From: Pohlia nutans | Taxonomy: Eukaryota; Streptophyta; Bryopsida; Bryales; Mniaceae | Length of the DNA stretch: 64,000 nt | NCBI GenBank assembly: GCA_022496805.1 | Contig: CM040096.1 | Location: 9,983,501 to 10,047,500 of the forward strand | Direction: 5' to 3' | Shown: positions 11,542-22,973 of the stretch, in pieces | Numbering within the stretch: the stretch's first letter is position 1 | Layout: each line of letters begins with the position of its first letter | Notes under the pieces: generated by a model | What the model was told of the DNA's origin: nothing | The model's input: only the letters and a program-made list of their open reading frames with translations | Database searches by the model: none | Translations under genes and position numbers: made by a program

Positions 11542-12233
11542 TAGTTGAAATGTGTGAAGTTTGGGTTTGAGAGAATAAATTACAGGGCCATTTAGTCAGC
11601 TTGCCTGCCCCTTACTATTTCTCCCTCCCTCATGATCGCAAAATACTTTTATTCATGCCTGTACATTCTCTTGGGCAGCCTTTTGCACAGGCTTTTTCTG
11701 CCCAGTGCATGCATTCAGGTATATGGTATTCAAGGTACCTCTTTTATGTCACCGGCTCAAGACCCAAAAAATTCTTATCACATGTGTTTAAAAATTGACA
11801 CGTGGGAGTGGTTCAATCACATGTACCGTATCTTGATAGCACCTTCAGCGGAAAATAATTTAAAAAATAGGCTCCCGAAATTTTGAAATTTGATTGGCAT
11901 CTTTTGCCGAATATTATATAAATTATAATTCAACATTGCCAAAAAAGTAACAATTTTCACTAGGTCTTTATTTTGTTGGGAGGCATTTGTGAGTTCAAGT
12001 GGAGAGTAGTTGTTCTTGTAATCAAGTTCATTTACATTAGTCCTCAAAGAAAATGGATCAATTTGAGATTTCATCACTTTTCTAAATTTTTCGTTTTCAA
12101 GGACGAATAATTTTCAGTTTTTTTTGTTTATTCTTTCTTAGAATTATTTTTGGGCAAACCTCGTACGGTATGTACTTGGATAGCTAACTTAGTTAATTGT
12201 CAATGACAGCTTCTTCACCTTTTATACTCCTCT

Positions 12234-12789
12234 TTAACCCCTAAAAGTCCGAGGGGTATCGAACAAAACATAGATGTGTTATAATATATGCCTTCTATAT
12301 GGTTGATGAAGTTTTGTTCAATAAACATAATGTAGGACATCGTCTCTACAAATTATTTGAATAGTCAAACTTCCAAAAATAACTTTAGAACAATTTTTAA
12401 TGAATTTAGAAGCATTAACCTTTGAAATTTTTATAAACTATAATTTTCACTTTTAGGGTTTAAAATTTAGCATGATTGGTTAAGTTGGTTTATTTATTGT
12501 AAACTTCAAGGAAAGCAAAAGAAATGAGGGACGGAACATCATTAATGTCCCCAAATAGCAAATTTGATAACACTAAGACAATGTTGAGGTGATCCACTTT
12601 GAAAAATTCTCCCGGGTGGAGTTTAGCTCGGATTTACATAATTCAAATTGCATTAGAAAGTAGACTTGATTTGTTGTTTTATTTTATTTTATTTTATTTT
12701 ATTTTATTTTTCAAAAACTTATTTTTTTGGGCAACCTATTAGATTCGGGGAGCAACTAGAAAATGGTCGTTTGAACGTTTAGGGTTTAA
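12234..12789 (+). mobile_element. TTAA-flanked element, about 556 bp, subtype shared with 34408 and 63773
   Basis: TTAACCCCTAAAAGTCCGAG at the left, GAACGTTTAGGGTTTAA at the right. Interior phrases such as TTTGATAACACTAAGACAAT and GGTGGAGTTTAGCTCGGATT recur at 34408-34937. An (ATTTT)n tract lies at 12677-12711. The subterminal stem is decayed (AACTA-GAAAA-TGGTC). Confidence 0.83.
12677..12711. repeat. (ATTTT)n microsatellite
   Basis: Seven perfect pentanucleotide units inside the TTAA element at 12234-12789; the sister copy at 34408 lacks the expansion. Confidence 0.9.
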
Positions 12790-12993
12790 ACGTCCATGGT
12801 CCCTGTGAGGGACAACCCAAACGGCATTGTCCATATTTCCAAAGTTTGGGCACCCTTTTTGAGGATTTGAGGCTGAAAAAAGAATTAAAAATTAAAAACT
12901 CTGCATCATGGCAGGTCAACGCTTGCCATAGGTCAACGCTTGACCTGTGGCAAGGGCTGCGTATGAGCACTTGAGCAGCATGTATGTAATTAA

Positions 12994-13356
12994 GGGCCGC
13001 TTCACACTATGGCCGTCCAAGTCGAGAGGCCATGGGATTGAGTGGTCAAACTTTGTTGAGAGTTCAAAGAAATCTACTGAAAATAGGCAATAAAATATAG
13101 TTTTTATTTTTTATGAAAAGAAATTGACGGCCTCTCGACCATAGTTTGGGTTTCCATTCCCGTCTGACCCAAACTTCCTTTCGAGAGGCCGTCGCCTTGG
13201 TCAAAAAGTGTTGCCATATAAGCATTTTGGAGGGCGACGGCCTTTGGACTTGGGCCTCTAGTGTGAAGGGTCGAGAGGCCGAACTCTTGGTTTCTTGCAA
13301 TCCGATTGGTGGAAATTGACGGCCTCTCGACCTTCGGCCATAGTGTGAAGCGGCCC
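12994..13356. mobile_element. Harbinger-like MITE, 363 bp, TSD TAA
   Basis: GGGCCGCTTCACACTATGGC at the left and its inverse at the right (GCCATAGTGTGAAGCGGCCC), with TAA on both sides (12991-12993, 13357-13359). GC-richer than the surroundings, with repeated CGAGAGGCC motifs inside. Confidence 0.9.
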
Positions 13357-14096
13357 TAATTCTTTACTGCCTAGCCCTGTAAATAACAGATTTTTGATGT
13401 TTTTTTTAAAACTTTCTCTGTTCAAATTAGGAATATTATTAATAGTATTTGACTGTATAAGTATAAGCATAGCTTAATCAAACAATTGTCCGTCAAACCT
13501 TGGTAAGATTGGACCGTTGGATTGGAAGATCGTAGTGTGTCTTTGGACAGTATAATGCACACTCAAAAATGAGATTTTGAAGGGTGTGTGATTTCAAAGT
13601 TAAATAGAATTTGGGTTAAATTTTCAAAAATGAAAGTGAAGATGTTCAGCAATGACCTATGCCAACACCTCTCCATTGCAATCTTTCATGTCAAGAATGG
13701 ACTCATACATAATTATTGTGAATTTTATAAGTGAGAGTGACTTATCCATGTACGGTTTAGGACAAAATTTATACGTTCAAATAAGAAAGGAGTTGGTACA
13801 TTGATCCAGATTGGACTACATACACTAATGGAACATGAACAAAAGAACACAATCCAAAAAAAATACAACAAAAAAAACTTCCAAACACAAGAAATACCAC
13901 ATAGTATGTGTGTTGTATTTGTAAGTATTTGCGGTATTTTGGTGTTTTGTACATAGGTATTTGGATAGCTAAGAAAATCAGATTCCAAAGTTTCTTTTTG
14001 CATCATGTGCAAAATCAAAAGTTACACATCTGAACTTCAGACACCGGACTGAGATGGTTTACAGGTTTTCCAGCATTTCATTTTCTAGTGATCTAG
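13357..14096. other. AT-rich spacer, nothing coding
   Basis: Contains CATGTACGGTTTAGG near 13747, resembling the inner motif of the TTAA family, so part of it may be a decayed element ending at 14133. Confidence 0.4.
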
Positions 14097-14129
14097 TGAC
14101 CACTTAGTGGTTACCTGGGCACTGAAGGG

Positions 14130-14660
14130 TTAAGTGTGCAAGGAGGCCTGTGGAACCATGTTTGATCGATTTTCACCTAGTTCCTAGTTTCAAATGAAAA
14201 CGGTCCCAACTTAGAAAGTGTGAGAACTATCTTCTACTTCCTAGTATAATTTACAGTTTTCGAAATTGTTAAAATTGCGTTTTTTACGGTACTTAAAGCT
14301 CATAACCTTAAGATTTCAATATACACTACAAAAAAAGTTTTTCAATCAAATTTCTTTTTATATAAGCTCAAGAAGCATGCCACCTACACTTTGTTGTTCG
14401 TCACTATTGTTTACATTTTTCCTAAAAATTTCATACTATTTAATGCATTTTTTAAATTACTATGAGTATTACAAGAGAATTTTTTTGAAAAATCTTATGG
14501 AACCCATTTTTATTTAAATAATTATGAAAAAATTAGTGTAAATCGGTTTTAAATAAATTGCATGAAAAAAATACCAATAAAATATAATACATTTAAAATG
14601 TGAGAAATTGATGAGGTTTGACTGGGTAAATGTAGTGATGTACAATTTTTGCACATTTTT
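14130..14660 (+). mobile_element. Decayed TTAA-type element related to 30119-30666
   Basis: Begins at a TTAA (14130-14133) and matches 30119-30666 across TTTTCACCTAGTTCCTA, AGCTCAAGAAGCATGCCA and AATTGATGAGGTTTGAC. No clear right end. The TTAA at 14130 also closes an upstream decayed element whose right tip reads CACTGAAGGG behind a GTGACCA-CTTAG-TGGTTAC hairpin (14097-14115). Confidence 0.6.
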
Positions 14661-15306
14661 GGAGTTGCCTTTGATTATACATGGAATTTGAAAGTTGGAA
14701 AACCTTATTCTTATAAATTTAACATACCGGTACTAGGTTTATTAATAATTCAACGATCCAAAAATTCATACAATAGCAATAAGTACAAAGAGCCTTGATC
14801 ATACAAATGAGCTCTAAAAGCAAAAAATTGAATAGCATCCATGAATGGAAAAATAAAATAAAATAAAATAAAAATGCAACAATATGTCTTGTGTATTACT
14901 ATAGATTGACATATATGTTGTATTTTGTCAAATTTTGGACTACATACTGTTATATTCAAGGACCTCTCAATGTCCAATTTATGATTTATTTATTTCACAT
15001 TGTATTCCTTCTCACTCCCCAAATCCATCTTGATACAAGTGGGATTTGGAATTTTCCACCTAAAGTAACCAAATTTTGACTTCTTGATCTCCAAGGAGGG
15101 TTAAGAGTTAAGAGAATCCAGTGAGCAACAACAATATCAACATACGCTGCTATGGAGAGGTAATCAATTCCTGCAACCAAAATAAAGAAAAACCTTTTCC
15201 CAAATTAAAAGATTTATACCAAAAAAAACCTGATGTTGGTGTTCTTTACAAGCCAATTGGCAGAGTTAGTCAGGTGAAACCCACATAACTGAAGTCTCAC
15301 GTCTTT

Positions 15307-15452
15307 CACTACCATAAAAGTTGTTGTTTTTGACACTCTTTTCGACATTATTCTCAATACTTAAGTGTTGAATTTTTATTTTTATTTTCAACTCAAACAG
15401 TGTCAAAATCAATGTCTAAAAGAGTGTCAAAACAACACCCTTTTTATGAGTG
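15307..15452. mobile_element. CACTA-like MITE with about 40-bp inverted ends
   Basis: CACTACCATAAAAGTTGTTG at the left is matched in inverse by CACTCATAAAAAGGGTGTTG; the repeat continues through GACACTCTTTT.GACATT. Length 146 bp. Flanking triplets TTT and TTA do not match exactly. Non-coding. Confidence 0.75.
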
Positions 15453-16839
15453 TTAGTCCACATCAGTTTCCTTTCTCACACAGTTTGCATAGCTTATGTA
15501 AATGCTGAGCAAGTGGCAAGCATAACCCTTCTTTTCATAATAAATAAACATGTGAAGTTATTGCAGAATTGAAACATCAAGGACCTGATTCCGGCTCCTA
15601 CATCGACCAATGTTACCATCAACAAATCGTCTATTCATACGCTTGGTTGGACTTCTTATCAAGTGGTATAAGCATGATTTGGCTTAAACCCAAGGTGCAG
15701 TGGTAACCATCAAAGATGACATCACACAAGAGAGCTCCTCATAGACTTGTGCTAGAGAGGAAAGAAGAGAGAGCCCATTGATTGTGAAAAAAAGAATGTT
15801 GTCATCTTAGGGTTTCACCTTTTATATGGAAACCCTGGGTTTAATGCCTATAGCCATGGGGTTGTTTACTATCACTTATGATGGTCTAAAACTTTCCATA
15901 CTGAAATTGCGTAAAACATTCACATGCATAATGATAAAATTTTGAACTAAGCAGAGTTGACTCTTGTACGCAAGGATCTCTCCAGAGCTCTATACATCTC
16001 AAAAAAAATTGCACTCCTACGTAAGTTAAAATGCTCAAAGTAATGCGAATAGTATCCTCTGCCATTGAGCTCATTTCAAACACTCTCAGCCATCGATCAA
16101 TTCGTGACCAGTGGAAGTTGTGAGAGCTTTGTTGAGCTTCATTTCACGCATCCTGGACACCACTGCTGTTTCTTCTCTCAAGATGCATAATTAGCATAGC
16201 CAGTGAACCCTAAACCCTAAAACCCTGAACCCTAAATGCATGCCACTTCTGGAGTGAGATTTGAGAAATCATCAAACATCAATATTCCTCTGCAGCGCCG
16301 CGACTGCGTTGCTACATTACAATCTAATCTCAAGCGATGATGGCAGGTTTTCAATTTTAATCTCAACTGCGGCAAAACACGGTTCTATGTCAGTTCTATG
16401 TAGATTTAGGTTCAGCCATGACTCACCTCAGCCATTTTTCCTCCTGAAAAGCTCGTCCTAAAGAATGAGCAGAGATGACCAATTAAAAACACAATTAAAT
16501 TCTAGGATTCACATAACATTTGGTAGCCTTCATGCCCAATGCCTTTCCTTCATGCACTCTGCTCATCACCTTGAGCCTCCATCTGTTCACTAAACTATTG
16601 ATGAAGTACTGTTGGGTGTGGAATATTTCATACCATCTACTGTAGAGCCAAGGCAAGACAGTGCATGCTACTGAATGTTATGCAAGGTTGTAACTCATGC
16701 TAATTAAAATTCAGAATAGAACGTCAATTCACGTTGAAATCCTCCGCTGGACATTTGAAGCATGCTGTAAATCCAGCTTGCAAAACCCTAGCTACAGAAA
16801 TTGGAATAAGGTGGAGGCACATAAAACCGCCCATTTAAG
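15453..16839. other. Mixed spacer, no gene recognised
   Basis: Base composition is more balanced than its neighbours around 15600-16800, with a telomere-like tract at 16203. Short frames show no recognisable domain. Confidence 0.45.
16203..16236 (+). repeat. Short interstitial telomere-like repeat
   Basis: Degenerate CCCTAAA units (GAACCCTAAACCCTAAAAC then CCTGAACCCTAAA), about four. This is the plant telomere motif or a telo-box cluster. No gene is recognisable immediately beside it. Confidence 0.75.
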
Positions 16840-17153
16840 CTCCTGTGGTTGGATTTAAAAAAAAATCGAATTGAGACTGTTTTTGGCAATAAGATTCATA
16901 AATAAAAGTGAAATAATAATAGTTTCTCAATTGAAATGTAATTTACCGGTATATGAATTTCGAAAGTGAAAAGTTGGTCATATCTCATTTGTGCCACACA
17001 TGTGATGGTTTTCTCCAAGAACTAAGAGAAATTTTGATGGATGAGAAACTATACATGATGTAGTATTGAGAAACTATACATGATGTAGTATTGAGAAAGG
17101 TTGCAATCTAATTGTTGTCCATTATATGGACACATGCGTGTCAAAAGGGTTAA
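16840..17153 (+). mobile_element. Right part of a decayed TTAA-type element
   Basis: Ends TGTCAAAAGGGTTAA (TTAA 17150-17153) with hairpin GTCCA-TTATA-TGGAC at 17117-17131, closely like the right end of 411-959. The left terminus is not identified. A 27-bp direct repeat ending TGATGTAGTATTGAGAAA lies inside. Confidence 0.65.
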
Positions 17154-17194
17154 GGTGCTTTGGACTTAGTGATACTTAAAATTTTAAGAGCTTA

Positions 17195-18511
17195 TTAACC
17201 CCTAAACATACCGACCCTTTGAACACAACTAGATGCTAGCCTCAAAAATAGATATTAGCATGGCTCAAATATACATGAAGTGTACAGTACCCACCAACAA
17301 GTTTACGTTCACAACAATCATTCTGCAGAAAGAAGGCAAATATCTCCAATTTCAAATTGCCACCATTTGCTCAAAATTTATTCAAATCACAAACCGCAAA
17401 GTGCGTTGGAGAGATAATGAAATCTACTTTACTAACATATTAGGCATTTAGAAAAAAACTTATAGATTTATATGTAAATATAGCATTTTTTGACAAACTA
17501 TCTACCATCTAGTGCTACCACCATTAGCTTTGATTACAGCCTTCATACGGTGAGGCATGCTAACAAGGAGAACTTCAATCATCTCTAAAGACACCTCTTC
17601 CCATGCCCTTTGAATGGTGTTGACTAATTCTTCTTTGTTTTGCGGTAGCTCTTCCTTTTGGATAGTATCTTTCAAACTCTTCTATTTTGACAAACTATCT
17701 ACCATTTGAATTGAGAACTGGAGCATCATCACTTAGAAATTTGAGTGAATTCTTTTCTTCCAGTTGATGTTATGCCCACCAAAATCCTAAAGAAGCAATG
17801 AATCCTTCCAATTCTACTCTTTGTGCAAAGTTGCAAGCTCAAGAAACAAAACCACTAGAATTGCAACTACTCACCAAAAACACTCACACAATGTATCCAC
17901 AAGCTACAACATTGCTTGAAAGAAGTATATTTTTTGTTGAAAGGTTGTTGGAGATCCATATATGAAGCTCAAACTCACAAAAATCTGAAGTGTGTTGGCT
18001 CAAGAAGAATGGATGTTGTCTTCACGGTGTAGGAGCTACAAACACAACTTGGAGTGCAATTAATGCAATCTGATTTTTCTTAGACACATGGCTCAAATTT
18101 GCATACTAATGACACCTAGAATGTAGTTAACTTGTTTCTAAACAAACATGTGACAATTTTGTGAAGTTTGGAGTTGTAAATTGGGAGATATGATTTTTCA
18201 AAGTTGCACTTTTTTTTCACTGGCACTTGGAGTTCAAAAATTTGAACGTAAACTTGTTGGTGGGTACTATACATGAGAGGACCATTGCAAGCATAAAATC
18301 TACCCAACAAATTTGACATACTTGTAGTTGGAGGCCTCTCCAATATTATCAACAACTCCCCATCACAGGAGAACTATTGTAATTGATAGAGAATTTAATA
18401 GTCTTACAAAGGTGACTTGGATGAAAGTCATCCGAAGTTGTATGAGAAAGTTGCAAGGCTTTGAATCTGTTTGTGATCCAGTTTCTGGATGCTGGGACAT
18501 TTAGGAGTTAA
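17195..18511 (+). mobile_element. TTAA-flanked element, 1317 bp, containing a transposase fragment
   Basis: TTAACCCCTAAACATACC at the left, GGGACATTTAGGAGTTAA at the right; hairpin ATCCA-GTTTC-TGGAT at 18476-18490. Two inner segments form an inverted repeat (CCACCAACAAGTTTACGTTC at about 17290, inverse at about 18243). It is about twice the usual length and carries the Tc1-like relic at 17515-17690. Confidence 0.8.
17515..17690 (-). pseudogene. Tc1/mariner-like transposase C-terminal relic
   Basis: The minus strand between about 17690 and 17515 reads SLKDTIQKEELPQNKEELVN then TIQRAWEEVSLEMIEVLLVS and MPHRMKAVIKANGGSTRW, followed by a TAG stop. The pattern W..(V/I)....(I/L)..L..SMP.R..AVI.A.GG.T is the standard C-terminus of Tc1-type (IS630/Tc1/mariner) transposases. 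The catalytic DDE part is missing. A direct repeat of about 20 bp (TTTTGACAAACTATCTACCA) brackets the fragment at about 17487 and 17686. It lies inside a TTAA-flanked element (17195-18511). Confidence 0.72.
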
Positions 18512-18730
18512 TGATGCATGCATGCATGTGTAACTCTTTCATGCCAAGTAGAGGCTCATTCTATCGAAAGAAAACTACTTCAAATAAGTTAAAATTGAGT
18601 CGCCAAACATTTCCTCCGCAACACAAAAATTTGCAATTCCAATGCACAGAGCTTTATTGTGAGGCAGGAGTACTGGTAAGCATGAAAATTTCTTTGTTTG
18701 AATGAAAATGGGGTTGTCTTCTATCACTTA

Positions 18731-19369
18731 GGGAGTGTTTACATCACGAACCAAGAAGTCGTCCCATGCACTTTTAAAATATGTGATTGATCTTGAAGTT
18801 GTCCTAGGACGACTTTGGTTTACATCAACCTCCAAAAAAGGATAATGACCATGGGACTCAAGGTCCCCCAAAAGTCCATGTGGCGACAACATTATTCACT
18901 TTCAAGGTCCCCGGGTTTTGCGGCAAGAGAGGCAAAAGATGTTCTCTCGCCACAAAACCCGGGGGACCATGGCAGTAAAAAATAAAATAAAAATCTAAAG
19001 TCAAAAAATGAAAAGTGTTGGAATGATCTGAAAATTTCCGAGTAGCATAATGTGGACATTCTAAACTCAAATCTGTTGAAATTTTTTCATTCGGAGTTGT
19101 ATGTTGGGAGATATAGGCGCTCAAAATTTCTGAAACACCGCATTTTTAAAAAATTAAGGTTTTTTTCTATAAAAAATCAGCCCACCCTCTTTTTGATGCA
19201 TGGTCACTCCACATGGTCCAAGTTCGGTTTACACCTAGCAAGGGGCCCAAGGGCATTAAAATTTTCATTTTTGTGAAGTGTAACCATGGAAGTCGGACCA
19301 AGAGTTGTGACCATGGAAAAAATCCATTTTCCTTGGTCACGGCTCTTGATCCATGATGTAAACAAGCCC
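18731..19369. mobile_element. Harbinger-like element, 639 bp, TSD TTA
   Basis: GGGAGTGTTTACATCA at the left and TGATGTAAACAAGCCC at the right, flanked by TTA on both sides (18728-18730, 19370-19372). The GGG..TGTTTACATCA end resembles Tourist/PIF-type ends. No transposase frame. Confidence 0.85.
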
Positions 19370-20545
19370 TTATTACTGTGGTTAAAACCTCCCTCATTGA
19401 AATTGCCTAAGATTGAATCTCCAACACATTTGGCTTTGTATTCAAAGATCTCTCCACAGCTCTATAATGATCTCCTAGAACTCATGCTCAAACATATAGG
19501 TATACAAGTCTTCTAGATGGTAAATTTCCCTCTTAGAGACATTCTCCACAAGATAATATAAAACGCTTGTTTTATTAAAAGTGAACGTGCCATGTAAAAA
19601 GTGAACATGTTGAAATCCATCTTGGCACACCCCCATCTTGACCTCCCTCACATTGCTATCTTGTGTTGTTTGTTCAGGACACCTCTTGATTTCTCAACGG
19701 TTTCTCTTGCAAGGTCCTAGCAATCACCCCAGGGTTCCTCTTGCTCACCATGGTGATCAAGCATCCTTTTTGAAAGGGATGTGACATGCAAAACATGTAC
19801 AAAGCTAAAAATCCAAAATTTCAACTCAAAAAAATATATCAATTGAAGCATATGATAAGGGTGTGCGGATGTTTATACAAGAAGTGAAACCATTGTTCAT
19901 TAATTGTAAAAAAAACTCAAGAAAACAAAACCACAAGCTACAAGAATGATTTCACAGCTCAGACACAACTATCAATCACTCATGATGACTATCACCGGGA
20001 ATAACCACCTTTTGCAAGTTATATCTCTCAGATCCCATCTCACTAAACCTTCATACTAGGATCACTGCATGTGCTGCGGGGAATGCCCAAAACTTGTGAA
20101 ACCTCGCCATTTAAACTACCTCTCTCGTACATCTCAACTGCTCTATGCTGATTCTCACCTCATGGGAGCCATAGGTAATCACTTGCAACCTTTCAAAGCC
20201 TCTTTGAAATTCTAGAGCATAATAAGCCCTCATAAATACACTTGCATTGTGAAAATTGTGGTGTGCGCAACTTTTGTGCATATTGAATTGTACATACCAC
20301 CACACAATCCAATCTGTATCACCGAGAGGTGAATAAGTTTGGGAGTGTATTGCTGCATTTGGTACTCTGGATGTCCTACATACTATTTTTGGTCGAAAAA
20401 ATCAGCACTAATAAACTTACCACTGATCAACCACCGTCACCACAAATTCAAAATTACCGCTGCTATCTGAACACTTTTGTTGACCAGTGTGTGTGTTTTT
20501 GCCCAGAAGAGTGACATTTTTATTCGCAGCCTTAATGGTTTTGTG
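19370..20545. other. Spacer upstream of the ORF relic
   Basis: Moderate GC, no recognisable domain or repeat ends. It could include decayed upstream exons of the 20546-21310 relic. Confidence 0.4.
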
Positions 20546-21310
20546 AGGGCCAATTGAACACATTGTATGTCAATTGCGATACTGCATTTTCGAAGGATGA
20601 GTTCTGGGGTTTTTCGGGGCTATTAGATTACTTTCACAAATCCATTCACCTCAAGTGGGTTGCAGATTTGAATTTCTCAGAGGACATGCAGCTTGCTTAA
20701 ATCGTTTGTGGCACTGAACAGTTTTGGGCAATCCATGAGTGGCAACCAGCACTAGTAGAAAAGGTGGCGCTCCCAGGGAGCTGCCGAGGCAAAATCACTG
20801 TGCATGCGTAGAATTGGGCACCACTTGCGTGGACATTTCCCTCTACAATCCCACCTTTTCTACTGGTGCAGTGAATTGGAGTGCATTTAGAGAGATTGTA
20901 GCACATGTGAAATCAGAAACCAATTGTAAGTTCTGACAAACACAAGCAGCTAATACGTATATGATCTAATTAGCATAAATTTGTGCCAGTTTGTTCATCT
21001 CTAATGCTCAATATTATTTGTGATTTTCTTTGCAGCTGCGGCATTTCAATTGATTGGGGAATTGAATTGTCATTTCCCATACCATGACGTCTTTGATGCA
21101 CATAGCATTGTATATCTGCAGTACTGGGCATCACCAAACGCAGAGGAGAATTTCCAGGAGCATTTGGGAGTGCTAAGAATGTGGCATGGTGAGCAGAAGA
21201 TCAGTGTAGATGGTGATAAGCTTACGCCAATTCCTGCGCTTTTGGATCCGTTGAAGTTCGATGCGCAACCGGGTTACTTCAAATTGGCGATGATCGATAA
21301 TCACACAAGG
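20546..21310 (+). pseudogene. Unidentified ORF relic, interrupted by a CACTA-type MITE
   Basis: Read in one frame, and skipping a 119-bp MITE plus its CAG duplication (20750-20871), this stretch gives a protein-like sequence: DEFWGFSGLLDYFHKSIHLKW, then a stop (TAA 20698-20700), then EQFWAIHEWQPVNWSAFREI. It continues after a plausible intron (GT at 20925, AG at 21034-21035) with AAFQLIGELNCHFPYHDVFD and AHSIVYLQYWASPNAEENF. It ends near a possible donor at 21310. Composition and frame length look like real coding DNA. I do not recognise the family; the FP..D..DAH..VY.QYW spacing faintly recalls C-terminal parts of hAT-derived proteins, which is a guess. The in-frame stop and the insertion mark it as dead. 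Confidence 0.45.
20750..20868. mobile_element. 119-bp CACTA-type MITE, TSD CAG
   Basis: Starts CACTAGTAGAAAAGGTG and ends CACCTTTTCTACTGGTG, inverted repeats of about 17 bp, with CAG duplicated on both sides (20747-20749, 20869-20871). CACTA ends with a 3-bp duplication are the hallmark of the CMC/EnSpm superfamily. Non-coding. It sits inside an ORF relic. A sister of identical length lies at 58801-58919. Confidence 0.9.
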
Positions 21311-21667
21311 TAAAATTGGAAGCGCCCTTTGACGTAAATTTGTTAACGAGGTTATGGTGAGCTCTTGATTCAGCTTCTGTTTGCATTTATCCGGAGCATA
21401 TGAAGCTGTCAGAGATGGTGGTTGTCCATTCAAAGCGTACATTTTCATCACCACTTGTGTTGTAGCTCCGGAAAATGAGCAGTGAACCCATGGAATTCAC
21501 AGCAATTTGTCTGCATCATCTGAGCAGTCTCACAGCTCAGACAAGTGGTACCCAAACTAACGCGGGCGATTCCTCCAACCAGTATAGTATAAGTAGGATA
21601 AAACCCCAGTGCTGTGAACAAGGATTGTATTTCACACAGGGAGAGATTAAGACATTCCCACATGGGA

Positions 21668-21790
21668 TTTCATATGGGAAGAGGGACAAAATTCCCACAA
21701 TTGTAACTTTCTTGGGATGATTGTAGGGTATTTTTGATCTGGGAAAGTTACAATTGTGGGAAATTTGTCCGCATTTCGCATATGGGAATC
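21668..21790. repeat. Imperfect hairpin with about 40-bp arms
   Basis: CCCACAATTGTAACTTTC (21692-21709) and GAAAGTTACAATTGTGGG (21743-21760) pair, and pairing continues outward through ATATGGGAAGAGGGACAAA and its inverse. Possibly a small foldback MITE; no boundaries established. Confidence 0.7.
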
Positions 21791-21810
21791 TTGTATTTAT
21801 CTCCCTGTGT

Positions 21811-21986
21811 CACTACAAGCAGAGGCGTCGTTTCTCACTCTGGAAGATCCTGTTCATTGTCGCTTTTCACTCTACATGCTTGTCCTACGTGGCGAATCGC
21901 ACTCACCAAATTTAACCAAAAAATTGGTGAGTGCGAAGTGCCGTTTGACTCACAGGAGTGAAAAGCAACGGCTTCTCCTTGTAGTG
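21811..21986. mobile_element. CACTA-type MITE, 176 bp
   Basis: Begins CACTACAAGCAGAGGCGTCG and ends CTTCTCCTTGTAGTG. The interior shares CTTGTCCTACGTGGCGAATC with the copies at 32006, 47031, 48080 and 48338. The flanking triplets (TGT, TTT) do not match cleanly, so the duplication has decayed. Confidence 0.82.
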
Positions 21987-22143
21987 TTTAAGTTACAATT
22001 GTAAATGTAGTCGCAGGGGATGAATAACCCCAAGAGTTTCGACACAAGCGGTCAGTGTGGTCTATAAAGCAAAAGCCACGAGAATCACACGGCAGTCACA
22101 ATAGAAAGAAGCTGGCTGAGACACCATCTACCTAACCATCTAA

Positions 22144-22962
22144 GGGCCTCCCCGCACACAATGGTTTACAACCCAAAATGGGTTACAAAACGCTCAGTAA
22201 CTGAAAAATCCTTAACTGATGGCCACACCTAACTATAATGAGGCAGACAGGGTATGCTCATTGCGCATGCTTGTTTCAGAAATGCCGGAAATCTTTACCA
22301 CACCTTATGAGGTCCGTTAGCGCAATTTCGAGAGACGCTTAGATGATTTCTGACTCCTACAATATTTACATTCGGTGTTTGTGCTTCTCGGAGACAACCA
22401 CCATGTCTGTTTCTCGGAGTTGGGAATCGGCTGTGTGATGCTGCAGAGAGGTTGAATCGAAAAAAAGGAATTGTGTATTACTTCTTTTATCACGTGGTCC
22501 TTTGTCCCTGTCAGAAGTATATGTTGCGATAGAAATAACCCATCTCATCACGTTGTTGCGATAAAAAAGGATTTGTGATCAGATTGTGCAAACAATTAGT
22601 AGTGGCATGTTGTTTATAATTGCTCATCTTGGGCACAATCTCAAAGGAAGCAGGAGAGCGAGCATCCTCGCATCCCTTTCCTCTCGTAGATTTACAATTA
22701 CAAGGTGCGGAAGCTTGGAAGCTTATAAGCTTGTTGCTTATCCGGCACTGGGCCTGACATGATGCTTACCGGAAGAGTCAAGGATGAAGAAATCTACACT
22801 TTCATCAGAATTTTCCAGACGTGCTGCCAAAAGTTACAGTAGTTCGGACACAAATTACAGGAGTTCAGGCTAACTAGTAACTTTTGCAAGCAAGCCACCG
22901 CGTTTGACGACAACTGTTTGTTAACAGCTCCAGGTCCTTCACAGCCATGTGCGGGGAGGCTC
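22144..22962. mobile_element. Harbinger-like element next to the NC2-alpha stop, 819 bp, TSD TAA
   Basis: GGGCCTCCCCGCACA at the left and TGTGCGGGGAGGCTC at the right (13 of 15 matching), flanked by TAA (22141-22143, 22963-22965). The right end lies 11 bp from the end of the NC2-alpha coding sequence, so the transcript's 3' UTR probably runs into it. No transposase frame. Confidence 0.87.
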
Positions 22963-22973
22963 TAACTAACTAA

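Noticed and set aside
13064..13470. Overlapping minus-strand frames of 70-78 codons
   Set aside because: Fall inside the Harbinger-like MITE at 12994-13356 and its flank; no domain.
16203..16236. True telomere or centromere fragment
   Set aside because: Only four degenerate CCCTAAA units; more likely a telo-box cluster or chance.
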